64,000 nucleotides of DNA, taken from Dendrolimus kikuchii (Eukaryota; Arthropoda; Insecta; Lepidoptera; Lasiocampidae). Below the pieces are notes generated by a model. That model made no database searches and was not told the DNA's origin. It was given only the letters and a program-made list of their open reading frames with translations. Position numbers and translations under genes: made by a program. The stretch lies in NCBI GenBank assembly GCA_019925095.2, contig CM034397.1:3925763-3989762 (forward strand). The letters are read 5' to 3'. Shown one piece after another: positions 22,501 through 31,900 of this stretch (the first letter of the stretch is position 1; each line of letters starts with the position of its first letter).

Positions 22501-24225
22501 AAATTTTCGCCAAGTTCTTACGAGAAGCTGAAAGAGAAATGTGGAGCACCAATTTGAACAGAGATTTTAGAGATTGTCATGTTGGTGGCGTATTTTTTTA
22601 AATCACAAACAGAATTATTTTTTGTCTCACTTTTACCTAATTATTTGGGTTCGACACAATACATCTTTTCCTTCTATACACCTTTGTTCTGGCATATGTA
22701 TTGTATACATCCTCTGACACACTTTGTATTATTTATTTAGGTTTATGGCTTGGCAGCTAGGCCTTTAAGCCAGATCTTAGTTTACAATATAGTATCTTCA
22801 TTTTCTTAAGCCTATATGTAGCACAGCTGAACTGTAGGTAATCAGCTAGTGCCATTCATCGGAGTTCTTGTGACAACTCAAAAGGCCACATTTGACTATA
22901 GAGTTCACATTTCTCACAAAACACATAATTACTACTCAAAAACTGGCAATATCCTACAACTATTGTTCATTTTAGAGTAATTTTACACATTTTTAGAAAA
23001 TAAAACTGCACAGCACAACATCTCCTTTCAGTTCCCGCCAAAAACTCCGACACACTTTGTATCTTCATATCATCCACAGATTATACTAATATAATAAGAG
23101 AATGTTACACAATCTACAACCATCCCAAAAAACTATCTTCTCTTGAAATATGATTTTCTCAATTTCTCAGGAACGTTCGCCAAGGACTAACTCTTGTCAC
23201 CAAACACTTATCCTCTGCTGCCGATGCTTTACTCAAGGTAGGTATATTTTTAGACAGATAACTTATAACATTTGTATAATAAAGTATGATTTTTATTATA
23301 CACAGCCTTCTGTCAGAAGTCTTCTATCTGGCTTTGTTCTCTCGGAACCCTGTCTGTACGTGTTTATGTACTCGTTGATTTCATTACTCAAATATATTCT
23401 AGATTCAAGTAAACGAATCGAATTATATATTTGGGTGTTGTGTTTTTTTTTTCTTTTCGGGGTTAAGTAGTTCAAGCGTTTTTGCAGGCATTTTTTCTGC
23501 CTCCAAATTTTGCCGCCGTAGGCCTACCGTGCCTGCCGTATCGAATCGCCCCTGCCACTAGAGAGGTAGACCTTAAGAGCCTTTCAAAAACAAATATTGG
23601 GGGGCGTAAAATTCAAATCTTACCATTAGAGCTTGTAGCCTAAATAAACAACGACCCTGATTTTGATTTACAGAAACAAATTGAATTTTTTTCAAATGTT
23701 TTTATTGCAGACTGTGCCAGTGGAAACAGCGATCACTGAGGTCCGGGGATGGCGGATCAGACTTCAAGAACTCCTACAACAGTTGCAGGCAACTTCTAAA
23801 ACTTATTTGGTGAGAATTTTAAAATAGTTAGTTGCCTTTGAGAACGTATGAAAGAAGGGGGAGGCCTGAAAATGAGTAAAACAATTGCAAGTGACTTCAA
23901 TGTTGGCGTGAACCTGTCAAGACAAGACCCTTGCGGCGAGACGCGAGAATTTCGTGACTTAAAAATGGCGATAGTAGGTTTACCTTTTATCTCGCACATT
24001 AGAAGCGTGTCTGCTGATTATCGACCGATGTTTATAAATGCAGAATGGCAAGAACACCTGCTATTACATAGAAAACTCTTAAAATGCATCTGCATCATTA
24101 AAATATTTTTTCTCCAGGAGCACTTGGCCATCTTCCTAGCTGGCAATGAAGAGAGGGAGAAGATCACACCCCGATCATCTTACGAGCAACGGGACGACTT
24201 AGCCGCAATAAACGGACTCAATTAA
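11313..24225 (+). CDS. Lsd-1: Perilipin, insect Lsd-1 type (lipid storage droplet surface-binding protein 1), nine coding exons
   Basis: Exons: 11313-11490, 13164-13279, 15783-15968, 16969-17149, 21709-21890, 22285-22466, 23171-23237, 23711-23809 and 24118-24225. All joins use GT-AG sites and keep frame, giving 432 aa. The PAT-family N-terminal block appears around residues 65-160 (PHLQVVSRVAAIPIVESG; later VQLLETPIHQLDKFLCKSLD). It is followed by RRADSVKQLG and the block ATDPVLAWQKAKELY...ENQARPATLEELVVLLTRE, which fits insect Lsd-1 better than Lsd-2. Family knowledge: Lsd-1 coats lipid droplets in fat body and gates lipase access, controlled by PKA. The start at 11313 is the first ATG of exon 1, and that exon joins exon 2 in the right phase, but its sequence is not recognised. 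If it is wrong, the protein may begin near exon 2. A polyA signal AATAAA lies at 24439-24444. Introns hold several MITEs and SINEs. Family assignment is firm; exon 1 is less so. Confidence 0.9.
12031..12197. repeat. Compound microsatellite (CA)n-(TA)n-(GT)n
   Basis: CACACA-rich at 12031-12060, about 70 bp of pure AT repeat at 12064-12136, then GTGTGT-rich to 12197. The outer parts are complementary to each other, so the whole can fold back. Confidence 0.9.
12950..13070 (+). repeat. Dispersed repeat H, copy 1
   Basis: AAAATGTGTCTTGGCCTCC, CCTGTTTCTGTCCGGTGCG, GGGCTTGAAGTTCATACAGG. Related to 53472-53590. Confidence 0.6.
13164..13279 (+). CDS. Lsd-1: Perilipin exon 2, start of the PAT block
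   Basis: The acceptor TTTCAAG precedes the exon and a GTAAGG donor follows it. It encodes VATHKPKMPHLQVVSRVAAI and the following ESGIGVTEKIYFKIR, the conserved beginning of insect perilipins. It ends in phase 0. Confidence 0.85.
13428..13510 (-). mobile_element. SINE-like repeat A, decayed 3' fragment
   Basis: CAGGCAGAGGGTTCAGCTGATGGAAAGTGG and CGCCTATAGACGTTTGCAAC are diverged forms of the family 3' part, antisense. Confidence 0.55.
13562..13951 (+). mobile_element. MITE of the CTCACAACG family, copy 1
   Basis: The inverted ends contain CTCACAACGACCACG and CTCACAACGCCCAAA in opposite orientation. The interior has GATCGAAAATGATGACGTCA and GGCGACTGCGGTCGTTATG-like text. In a perilipin intron. 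Confidence 0.65.
14185..14503 (-). mobile_element. SINE-like repeat A, antisense copy
   Basis: Full length on the minus strand: T-rich tail then TTGCAGGAGTTCAGCAGAC on the left, TTCCTGCACGGAT on the right. Lies in a perilipin intron. Confidence 0.82.
14640..14840 (+). mobile_element. LINE 3' UTR fragment
   Basis: GTTGCTGGATAGTTTCTTGTC, GCTTCTTCTCC and an end of TTGAATTTGAATTT. Shares text with 53778-53905 and 54202-54325. Confidence 0.65.
15359..15613. mobile_element. MITE with 37-bp inverted ends
   Basis: AATTGGACCTATTTATGC at 15359 and its inverted match at 15577-15613 (AATTGGACCTACTTATGC on the minus strand) pair over 37 bp with a few mismatches. In a perilipin intron, 170 bp before exon 3. 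Confidence 0.75.
15783..15968 (+). CDS. Lsd-1: Perilipin exon 3
   Basis: Acceptor TTTTGTCAG, donor GTAAGT, 62 codons, phase 0 at both ends. Encodes NPLIRWYLSLGEKSL through CKSLDVVEKRVPSINLPPET, the second half of the PAT-type N-terminal domain. Confidence 0.9.
16410..16936. mobile_element. MITE with ~45-bp inverted ends and TAA duplication (PIF/Harbinger-like)
   Basis: The left end TTTACACACCACGTTTTTAT and the inverted right end CTTACACACCACGTTTTTTA match over about 45 bp, both reaching GTCGACGCG. TAA at 16407-16409 and 16937-16939 fits a Harbinger-type 3-bp duplication. The interior is CpG-rich, with a spurious 103-codon frame. Confidence 0.75.
16969..17149 (+). CDS. Lsd-1: Perilipin exon 4
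   Basis: Acceptor TTCCACAG, donor GTGAGA. Encodes MYTETRQYVLRRADSVKQLG and a segment ending KYVDKYLPPDNQDAND. The RRADSVKQ motif is typical of Lsd-1. A 527-bp MITE ends only 32 bp before this exon. Confidence 0.9.
17195..17375 (-). mobile_element. Decayed copy of the QRGNAAS LINE family
   Basis: CGCCGTATGACAATGCTTAT and GGTGAAATATGAGCCAGCCT match 17585-17625 with differences. Confidence 0.6.
17515..17800 (-). mobile_element. C-terminal fragment of the QRGNAAS LINE family
   Basis: The minus-strand frame 17523-17732 reads PFGVETLGPWGPSAKSFFKE, YFAQQISIVIQRGNAASLLG, GTLPSGSDLL, as at the end of some LINE reverse transcriptases. Confidence 0.75.
17822..17897 (+). mobile_element. Short LINE tail fragment (same RTE family)
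   Basis: Matches GCAAGTGAGGTGTGTAAGAA through GGGAACTGGCGTGAAG of the family 3' end, in a perilipin intron. The TATG tail is lost. Confidence 0.8.
18165..18345 (+). mobile_element. Second tRNA-derived SINE family, diverged copy
   Basis: TTTCTGGCATGATAAATTTC, TATTATGGTCTGGGTGTCTG and CATAACACAAACGTAACTTG are shared with 26590-26800. Confidence 0.55.
18355..18650 (+). repeat. Dispersed repeat E, two tandem units
   Basis: Two successive units each with TTACGGAAA(A/G)...ACCGATTTG...GATACTTT/GTATACTTTTCATCCCGG. Confidence 0.65.
18981..19030 (-). mobile_element. 50-bp LINE tail insertion with 52-bp flanking direct repeats
   Basis: Antisense copy of only the last ~30 bp of the RTE family plus its CATA tail. 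It is flanked by perfect 52-bp repeats at 18929-18980 and 19031-19082, which read like an exceptionally long target-site duplication. Confidence 0.85.
19238..19532 (-). mobile_element. tRNA-derived SINE
   Basis: The minus strand begins with a tRNA-like head: GTCGTGGTAGCGTAATGG (A-box-like) and GGTTCGATCCT (B box, + 19467-19477). The body includes AACATCGTGATGCAACCTGC and ends near GCCCAGCAGTGGGACATTTA. A widespread type in Lepidoptera by general knowledge. Confidence 0.82.
19557..19586 (+). repeat. (TA)n microsatellite
   Basis: About 28 bp of uninterrupted TA after TGGTACA. Confidence 0.85.
19693..20330 (+). mobile_element. 5'-truncated CR1/jockey-like LINE, C-terminal part and 3' UTR
   Basis: A 112-codon frame (19711-20049) reads RNVHLLSLLHNILYNPCSPP...RSNENLLLTTPAHT...FAVQAVRLWNSLPFPIRQAK, typical of a LINE ORF2 end. 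The 3' UTR holds the stem-loop ATCGCT/AGCGAT at 20274-20288. Confidence 0.8.
21332..21378. repeat. Hairpin in a perilipin intron
   Basis: CCCATATATATGATCAGCAA pairs with TTGCTGATCCTATATATGGG across a three-base loop, one bulge. Confidence 0.75.
21709..21890 (+). CDS. Lsd-1: Perilipin exon 5
   Basis: Chosen acceptor is GATAATAG; it restores the phase left by exon 4. The donor is GTCAGT. Encodes an acidic linker, then AVQHGARLRRKLQRRLTRQA and IKEQIHVLVYVAEL, part of the central amphipathic region. The exon is much more GC-rich than its introns. Confidence 0.8.
22285..22466 (+). CDS. Lsd-1: Perilipin exon 6
   Basis: Acceptor ATTACAG, donor GTAAGC. Encodes VATDPVLAWQKAKELYSSLS, then ENQARPATLEELVVLLTRE and VVHLVNYTHNDLP. 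This is the most diagnostic block of insect Lsd-1. Confidence 0.93.
22730..23048 (-). mobile_element. Short retroelement B, copy 2, in a perilipin intron
   Basis: Inverted copy of 196-515. The 14-bp GACACACTTTGTAT at 22716-22729 and 23049-23062 is a perfect target-site duplication. On the minus strand the 3' end is A-rich. Confidence 0.85.
23171..23237 (+). CDS. Lsd-1: Perilipin exon 7 (67 bp)
   Basis: Short exon between TTTCTCAG and GTAGGT. It takes one base to complete an Arg codon and encodes NVRQGLTLVTKHLSSAADAL plus LK. Phase fits both neighbours. Confidence 0.8.
23711..23809 (+). CDS. Lsd-1: Perilipin exon 8
   Basis: Acceptor TTTATTGCAG, donor GTGAGA, 33 codons in phase 0. Encodes VETAITEVRGWRIRLQELLQ and QLQATSKTYL, an amphipathic helical segment. 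Confidence 0.85.
24118..24225 (+). CDS. Lsd-1: Perilipin exon 9 and stop
   Basis: Acceptor TTTTTCTCCAG. Encodes EHLAIFLAGNEEREKITPRS and a polar C-terminus ending AAINGLN, then TAA. Confidence 0.87.
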   Translation, partial: EHLAIFLAGNEEREKITPRSSYEQRDDLAAINGLN

Positions 24226-24438
24226 TTGTCTGTATTTATTAATATTTTATACATTACCTAAGATTTGTAATAGTCTGATAGTTAATAATTTAAGATTTAT
24301 TATGTAATGTTACCGTAGTGCACCAATTCTTTGTGAATCTTATTTTCCTTTATCATATTTTTATTTTTCTTGTTTCTTAAGACTTGCATCTTTTCTTATT
24401 AATTATCGTCTTCCACATCCTCAAATTTAATTTCTTCA

Positions 24439-24444
24439 AATAAA
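24439..24444 (+). terminator. Polyadenylation signal for perilipin
   Basis: AATAAA lies 214 bp after the perilipin stop codon. A second possible signal (AATAAA within AAAGAATAAAGG) lies near 24699-24704. Confidence 0.5.
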
Positions 24445-25337
24445 CACTATCCTTCTGAATGGAGAATCATAAAAGATTTTTCTATTATAGGTATATTTGG
24501 ATGCTTTTCTACTTATTTCATCTGTATTTCTATTATTTAATTGTAAGGCCCATTACTATCTAACGATGCTTATGCTGTTACCGCCGGTTCGTTATTTATT
24601 CCGTCTAATGAAAAACTATACTGACGTATCCACACACAAGCTGCATCAAAGTGTACTCTGACTTCGAAACAAGATCTAATTATTATTTTAATGAAAGAAT
24701 AAAGGCTTATGCTTTATTATTACAGAAGGTCGGTGCCTTATGTAACTAATTCAATTTGAGTAAAAGCGAACTGGATTTTTTTAAATAAAACAATAAATTT
24801 ACATTAAAGTAAATATATTTATCTAATGTTATTCTACATTTTGATGCAGTTTGTATTTGTTCGTATACTTTGTATATATGGCGTCGAGAGGGCTTCACAT
24901 TATTTATCTGAGTGGCCTTTTAATCTTCTCAAGTCTTTTCGGAAGAGTGGTGTTCTCGAATAAGTACTTTAGTAGTGTTAGTTTTATAATGTTTAGGTAT
25001 AGGTTACTGCTCATGTTGCTACTCTATCTGGGATAATGTCAGTGTTATTGACTATGGCCAAATGCGTCTTATTTATAGCGGTAAGAATAACGCTGTTAAC
25101 GATTAGTCTATATACATACATACGTTACAGGTAGCCAGTGCTTAACGTCATTAACAATTAATGACAATTTCGTATCACAAATAACGCATTAAATCTTTAG
25201 CTACATCTGCGTGACACAGCCACTAATACTACGATTATGCCAGATGGAACCTCTGCTCCCTTTTATAAATAATTTTTTAAACTACTTTAAAAAATAATTG
25301 TCTATTGACTTTCTCTTATAATCTCTTTTATGAGGTT

Positions 25338-25436
25338 GATAGACGTGCGAGCAAATATGCGCGACTTGTGATGCGAACTTTCATAAACAAAGAAAGTTGT
25401 CGAGCCAAAGTCCGTAGACTTGCTCGCACATCTATC
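25338..25436. repeat. Imperfect 99-bp inverted repeat
   Basis: GATAGACGTGCGAGCAA at 25338-25354 pairs with TTGCTCGCACATCTATC at 25420-25436 (one mismatch), with further partial pairing toward the centre. Confidence 0.7.
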
Positions 25437-26373
25437 ACCCGCTTTAGAATAGTTCAAAATGTTTTATTAGTCGGTATAATTAATTCAAAGACCTGATATT
25501 TCTTGAATTCTTAGTGATTATTATATAATTTTACACAATAAACTTTTTAATATTATTTTCGTTTTGTAATTTTTTTACATTTCATCGTAATTTAAATTTG
25601 TGAAACCTCAAACGAACAAAATAAGTTTTGCTTGTCTTAGTGTAAAACTTATAAATCTATGCTTGTCCTGACCTTATAATAAAGGCGGCTACAATAAAGA
25701 TAACAGCGGAACATAGAAAAAGGTTTGTGTAAATGCTTTTATTATTTTCATAGTTTTAGTATATTTATAATAAAATAAAAAAGATAGCATAAAAAAACTT
25801 ATAAACTCTTTGAGATTTAAATAAACACTTCCTTGAAGTCTTTAAAATATGACTGAAAACCTAGCGCGTAGAAGTAACAAATGGATAGAGTCTTATATGC
25901 ACCGATTCCTCCGCGAGCAATTTTTTTCGTGGGACCCTAAAAATATAAAAAAAGTGACCAGTTACTCTTTATTACATTAGCTATCTGCCAGTGAAAGTCT
26001 CGTCAAAATCGACCCAGTCAATTCAGAGATTAGCCGGAACATTCAGACAGACAAAAATATTAAAAATTTAATTTTTATTAAAAAATACCGTTATATTTTT
26101 ATATGTATTTAGTAAAAAGCTGTTATTTTGACATTACGAACAGACACTTCAATTTTATTTATCTGTATAGATTTATCTATGAATGAGTCTAAACACAGAG
26201 TACATTAATATAATACAAGTCTAAACGACAGTGTATCATTGACAGAATACTACAGCATCTTAGAAAAATTACCGCAATAGCATGGTGTAATAATTTGATA
26301 TACTCTAGTCTAGTTTTAATGAAATAGTTATATTAAATTTCGATCGCCGATTTTAGATTTAGGGTCCAGCAAT

Positions 26374-26424
26374 ATGCCTGATCTTTCTGCAAAAGGCAAA
26401 ATTGATCCTGAGCAACCTTCTTAT
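26374..26424 (+). CDS. Small membrane protein exon 1 (17 codons)
   Basis: ATG in an adequate context (AGCAATATGC), 17 codons, then a perfect GTGAGT donor. It is too short to be found by length alone; the exact phase match to the 27986 exon is the main support. Confidence 0.55.
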
Positions 26425-28237
26425 GTGAGTACCTTTACTTATGACTATATGTAAATGTAGTCATAGCAAATATTATAAATAGTCCTTGTTCTTTGTTCGT
26501 ATCATAGCTGGTAGAAGAATACTGAGCAATGACAAGCGGCCAGTAAAAAATCTCAATGTACGTAACATACTAGCGACACAGGTGGCACCACCAGTCCTTT
26601 ATTGTTTTATTAAGGGCCGATCTCACTATAATGCAGAGGCTCCTGGTTTGATTACTGGTATGACGAATTTCGTAAACGAACTTTCCAATAATTACTATGG
26701 TCGGGTGTCTGGGATCGGCTTCAGAGTGATCCGTCGTATGTCGTATATTATCTATAACACAAGCGCAACTTGCTTAATTTGTGGATATACAATGTGTATT
26801 TGTCTGCCGATTATTATATCATTACTAGCCTCTTGTAATTTTGCATATAAATTGGTAGGTATTTATGCGTATCCTTATGCGAATCTCATCCGAACGTTCC
26901 CATTTTCTGGAACTTACGTAAGTGAAGCCGCGTGGAACGCTGTACTATCACCAACTATGCTATCACCTTTCATTTCTAGTCCTTGCAATTCCCGAAAGCT
27001 TTACTTGTGGTAAGTATGTGAGACCAAAAGCGGGTATGGTTGAATCATGCATACCATCGCAATGAGCACACGTTCAACCACAAGTAAATCTCGCTCGCTT
27101 TCGTGGATTACAAGAACTACACCTACCTAAATTATGCCCATTTCTACTTCCATGACGCGACGGTCAGTCGTTATTCTTTTTTATTCGATATAACTATTCA
27201 AAACAATCGCATAACTAGGCTAACTAGATATACTTGTAAGCAGTGTGGATGTTACAACTATTTCGACGTTCGAACGGTGGGTCATATTAAAATGTAGGTC
27301 AAACACACACAGAGAGCTTAAGAGCAGCTTGTAAGTTCACTGCTTACGGACCTGCCACAGAAGTATTTTGAAATTTATCTCCGGCATCGCTAGTAGAAGC
27401 GGAAATAGCTAAATGTAAAGTAGTGGTTATAAGGGCTGATTATAATTATATAGATAAAGAATGTGAAATTAATATAATAAACGAATCTTTTTATTTTATT
27501 GTGGATAGAATTATTTATAGACAAAATATTAATTTAATATCAAGACTGAAGATTTATATTAGTATACCAAACAGGAAAGTTGCTAAGCAACGATTTACGA
27601 TATTCTGTTAGAGACATTTAGACATAAAACCTATATGGAGGTTGTAGGTGTCTTTACAAAGAAGAAAACGATTTTTTTCTAATGTAGACCCTGTATAACT
27701 CGTAGACTTAATGTTCTATACCCTAATTTTTAATTACCTGGACTAAAACGACAGCTGCGATCGACCTGTTTTGATGATAATTGAGATATATGAATTGAAT
27801 CAACAACTTATAACTGTGAGTTAAATCCTACGGAATTTCTATAGCATTCAACTCACAGGATGAGTTGCTCCAAGCTTGCAACATAATAAAGGTGAATATA
27901 CAGCTGTCATTTTAATCCAGGCCAGGCCATCCAGGCCAATTAAAAATGAGAGTTTAGTTTTGAAACCAGTTATATATTTTTTCAGCTGGAAAGCGATTCA
28001 GACGAATTAGAGCTCCTGCCACGTATTGAAGATGAACCTTTGCTGCCCCAATCAACCCTGCTGATGTTACTGCTGGCCCTATTATTTTGGTCCCTCACAT
28101 ATCTAATTGTTATTTTTCTATCAATGAGCTTCGAGAAGGGTGTTCGCACAATACCCTCTTTGAATTGCTTTTTCTATCAATGTAACCGATCGATGTATTT
28201 TGATTTTAATGAAACTGTAAAATATGCTCTGGCATAA
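26374..28237 (+). CDS. Unrecognised small single-pass membrane protein, two exons (100 aa)
   Basis: Exons 26374-26424 and 27986-28237 join in phase 0 through GTGAGT and TTTTTTCAG. The protein begins MPDLSAKGKIDPEQPSY and continues with the acidic stretch LESDSDELELLPRIEDEPLL. Next comes one strongly hydrophobic segment at about residues 44-67 (TLLMLLLALLFWSLTYLIVI), then SMSFEKGVRTIPSLN and a short tail ending KYALA. There is no signal peptide, so an acidic N-terminus in the cytosol and a short lumenal or outer tail are likely by the charge pattern (inference). I do not recognise the family. The 1.56-kb intron is full of SINE-derived sequence. It lies between Lsd-1 and SF3A1 on the same strand, 0.6 kb before SF3A1. 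No clear AATAAA follows. Confidence 0.6.
26590..26800 (+). mobile_element. Second tRNA-derived SINE family, copy in the small membrane gene intron
   Basis: CCTGGTTTGATTACTGGTATG and TATGGTCGGGTGTCTGGGAT then ATAACACAAGCGCAACTTGC. A 175-codon open frame over this area is therefore repeat-derived and not a gene. Confidence 0.6.
27986..28237 (+). CDS. Small membrane protein exon 2
   Basis: Preceded by TATATATTTTTTCAG. It carries the acidic segment, the transmembrane helix and the C-terminal tail to the TAA. The TTG and ATG codons inside it are unlikely starts because the frame stays open back to the acceptor. Confidence 0.6.
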   Translation: MESDSDELELLPRIEDEPLLPQSTLLMLLLALLFWSLTYLIVIFLSMSFEKGVRTIPSLNCFFYQCNRSMYFDFNETVKYALA

Positions 28238-28831
28238 TGTTTTTGAAATTAGATTGTAATGTCTTGAAAATGTGTTTTGCTTTGTTTTATTATTTACGGA
28301 TTCCACTTTCAGATTACCTATTCATTAAGATTTACCATATTTTAGGCGGAAAGAAGGGAGACGTTTTTTTGATCAGTTTCAATGTTTGATGAGATGTATA
28401 TTTGTATTGAAGATCTCAAACATCTAGTGAATGCGCCTTTTCAAGCAGTCCAGAACAACTTGCGTTAATATAAAATCGGTAAAAACAAGTTAGTTCGGTA
28501 AAAGCTTCTGTTATAAAGGTTAAATTTTTGGTTAATATGTTTGCGAGCGCAGGTCCGTAAAATATTGAAATATATAAAATATATTAAAATCTCCGGGCTT
28601 TTTAAAATATTTCACTTTGGATAAATACAGAAATAATGCGAAACAATATTCAAAAAGGAGAATTAGAAAATTGACATTTAGTGTGTCAAAATGCCATAAA
28701 TTGTTTTTTTATTTTAATTGTCAAATAATTGCGAATACTGTAGCGTTGGTTTTTAGTTTTTAATTGTAATAATTCATGTTTTTATATAGTGCTTTGAAAT
28801 CACCTAAAGAAAAATAGTTTCCTAGCTAGAA
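28238..28831. other. Intergenic, presumed SF3A1 promoter region
   Basis: AT-rich 0.6 kb between the small membrane gene and the SF3A1 start. No convincing core promoter element was picked out by eye. Confidence 0.4.
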
Positions 28832-28949
28832 ATGCCTTCTATAGATGTGATGCTGCCCCCGGGGCAGGGGCTGGATGGTCCACCAGAGGAACCCCAAGCT
28901 CCTCCGCCGCCTATTATTGGCATTATTTATCCGCCACCCGAAGTTAGGA
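28832..28949 (+). CDS. SF3A1: SF3A1 exon 1
   Basis: Starts MPSIDVMLPPGQGLDGPPEE and ends in the hallmark VGIIYPPPEVR-like string, here IIGIIYPPPEVR. Donor GTATCC, one spare base. The ATG is the first in frame and gives a family-like N-terminus. Confidence 0.93.
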
Positions 28950-31900
28950 GTATCCTTTTAAACATACAATAGTGGCCACTGAATTTTAAGTTGTGGGAGG
29001 GTGGAGGGGATTGAGATGAAGAGTACTTCTCCCTTATGCACCCCTCATGTCAAGGAGACATGTAGTTCTGGAGATTTTTTTTTGTAAACATTAATCCATT
29101 TTATAAGATATATAAAACATATAGAAGTTTTTCTAATATAACCTCACTCTTATTTTAGTATTTTAGAAATATGCGATTTCATGACAGTGGTCAGCAAATG
29201 TCACAACCGATTTGAATACATTAATCTGGTTAATCGGTTCTTTCTGATAAATATTCCAATTGTTCTGGTTAAAGACTAACCCAACCTAACCAACTCACCA
29301 GATAACGATGGCACATAAAATTTCTATAAGGATATCTCTGCAAATCTAAAAATATTATGAAAGCTGAGCAAATGGTATATAAAATTATACATCGATATTG
29401 TAAACAGAGAAAATATAATTCAACTTACAATTTTATATGAATATTATACATTATTTTTCTTTTATCAAAATAAATTGTTTAGAAAATACTGAGGTATCAA
29501 CTTACAATATATAAAAATTAAAAAAACAATTCCAGTGGTTAAAAATCGATTTCATTGACATATCTTGGAGCGGAATTTTCATATTTAAGTCCTCCTATTC
29601 TATGATATATATAATATAGATTATTCATTTATCATCAATATTTTAATTAATTTTCAAAAGATACAATAATAATCTCGCATGTTAGAGGAGTATAAGATCA
29701 AGAAATAATCTTATTGTAATCACATTATACTATTTAATTTAAAGTATTTTTCAGCAGTGTACACAGAAATTTCTTTAACCACCTCCTTCAGACATTGTTG
29801 ATAAGACAGCAAGCTTTGTTGCTCGTAATGGCCCTGAGTTTGAGGCCAGGATCAGACAGAATGAATTGGGAAATCCAAAATTTAACTTCTTGAACTCTGG
29901 GGACCCGTACCATGCATATTATCAACATAAAGTGAAAGAAATACGAGAAGGAAAAGGTGAGTGCAAAACAATGAGTTTAACTAGCTTCCTTGTTCTAATC
30001 TTGACAATTTAGTTCTAAAGCTAGAAAGAACTACATTAGGCATATGTTGCCATATTCACCCAGCTGGGAATGTTAGAGCCCACACATATATATTAAGTAG
30101 TGGCTAGTGTTTAGATCTACATTATACCCATGCCGTGCAATGCAATACTACATACGCGTTGCTGATAAATTTCTGGGGATCTTAGGCAACTGTTCCACCA
30201 TCAAACTAATATTTGGGGATGAAAATTTTAGCATAGTGGAAGTATTTTATGCCCTAGCCCTTGCTAAAAATGCCATAAAATATTAAACATGTATGAAATT
30301 GATAATCAAATTTAAATCCAAACAAGTTTATATACAACAACTAGCGGTCCCGGCAGACGTTGTCCTGCCTTTAAAAAATAAAATTCTAGAACCCGATCCC
30401 AGAGCCACGTACCGGTTCTAATTGCGAATCTAAACCATCCCGATACCCACTCAAACACACAAAAACCAAATCACCAAATTCGCTTCAGGTGATTAGGAGG
30501 ATTCCAGAACCCGATCTCAGCGCCACCTACCGGTTTTAATTGTGAATCTAAAAGAGTAATATATTTTTTTTATTCTAGGTCATGACAAAATAAGATTAAA
30601 AATCTTGCCAAAAGATTTTAAAGTTTATAATTAACAAATAAAAAATAGGGGTTGATCGTAGAGGGGTGAAAATTTAGGGTTGTATGTATTTTTGTATGTT
30701 GTATCATAAAAAAATAGAAATTAAAAATTTTGTCTAAAAAATAAAAAAAAATTTAGGGGTGGACTACCCCTAACATTTAGGGGGATGAAAAATAGATGTT
30801 GGCCGATTCTCATAGATACCGGATAAGAACAAAAAATTTCATCAAAATCGGTCAAGCCGTTTCGGAGGAGTATGGCAACGAAAACTGTGACACGAGAATT
30901 TTATATATTAGATCATTGTAATGGTGTTGATTATATGCACTTTTTGATTAATAACTTTATTTCACCTATATCATATTAACCAGGGTTAGCTTTAGTAACA
31001 TAATAAATACATTATATATTGTCACACAATTCATAAACTGTACAATGTAATATATTATATATACAATACAAGTTTTTTTTTAGTTAAGCGGAAAAGATAA
31101 GGGTTTGAATAATTACATTATAGTTGTATAATTATATAGGTACCTAAGAAATTAAAAAGAGGAATTCATACCACTGTAATTGCAATTTTTCTTGCTAAAT
31201 AAGTAGCTGGCTAATAATAGCTCTCTTTCTTAAGTTACTATATTATCACCTAATAGAGCATTTTATGATGCACATCATATAGTTATAGCCTATAAATGTC
31301 TTACTGCTGCACTTAGGGATCCATTATTATATTATAGAAGAACAATAAGCATACCCGCTACTCTTGTCAAAAGTGGATAAGCAGGTTTGATACATAGATT
31401 TTCTCAATTTGCTTCACTGGCATCTTCTCATAAAGTAGAGATATCTAAATTCTGACAAAAAAAAACAATAAGATGTTGAAAAATGGATAAAGAAAGAAAA
31501 AGTAGCACTACTAGAGCAGATTTTTTTAACGTTCTGTAGTAATTGTAGCAAAACAGTAACCTCATGAGATCATCATATATCTTTGTATAATATGTCATAT
31601 TCATTTTACTCAGAATTTTTGTATTTTGTACTTAAATTATAAAAAAAATATTAACAACATAGGTTTGTCGCCTCTACGAAATCCTTCAATGTTCATGGTC
31701 CTACATGCTCTTGTACAATTTTTTCATTCAATAATATGTATGGGTTTCTGAATGATGGGTAAATTGACTTCCAACAAAAAAGCAAAAAAATAAATATTTT
31801 ATACTACATATTGAAATAGAAGAAAGAAATAAAGAAAGACATATTTTATTTAGGACAAATACAACATACAGTATTATCAAACAGTAAAATAACAGAAACA

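Larger units (their letters stand above)
24226..26373. other. Intergenic between perilipin and the small membrane gene
   Basis: AT-rich. Includes the perilipin 3' end and the 25338-25436 inverted repeat. Frames of 60 codons here look like chance. Confidence 0.5.

Noticed and set aside
26486..27013. 175-codon open frame
   Set aside because: It overlaps a tRNA-derived SINE copy shared with 18165-18345 and 44890-45115 and lies in the intron of the small membrane gene. No protein similarity seen.
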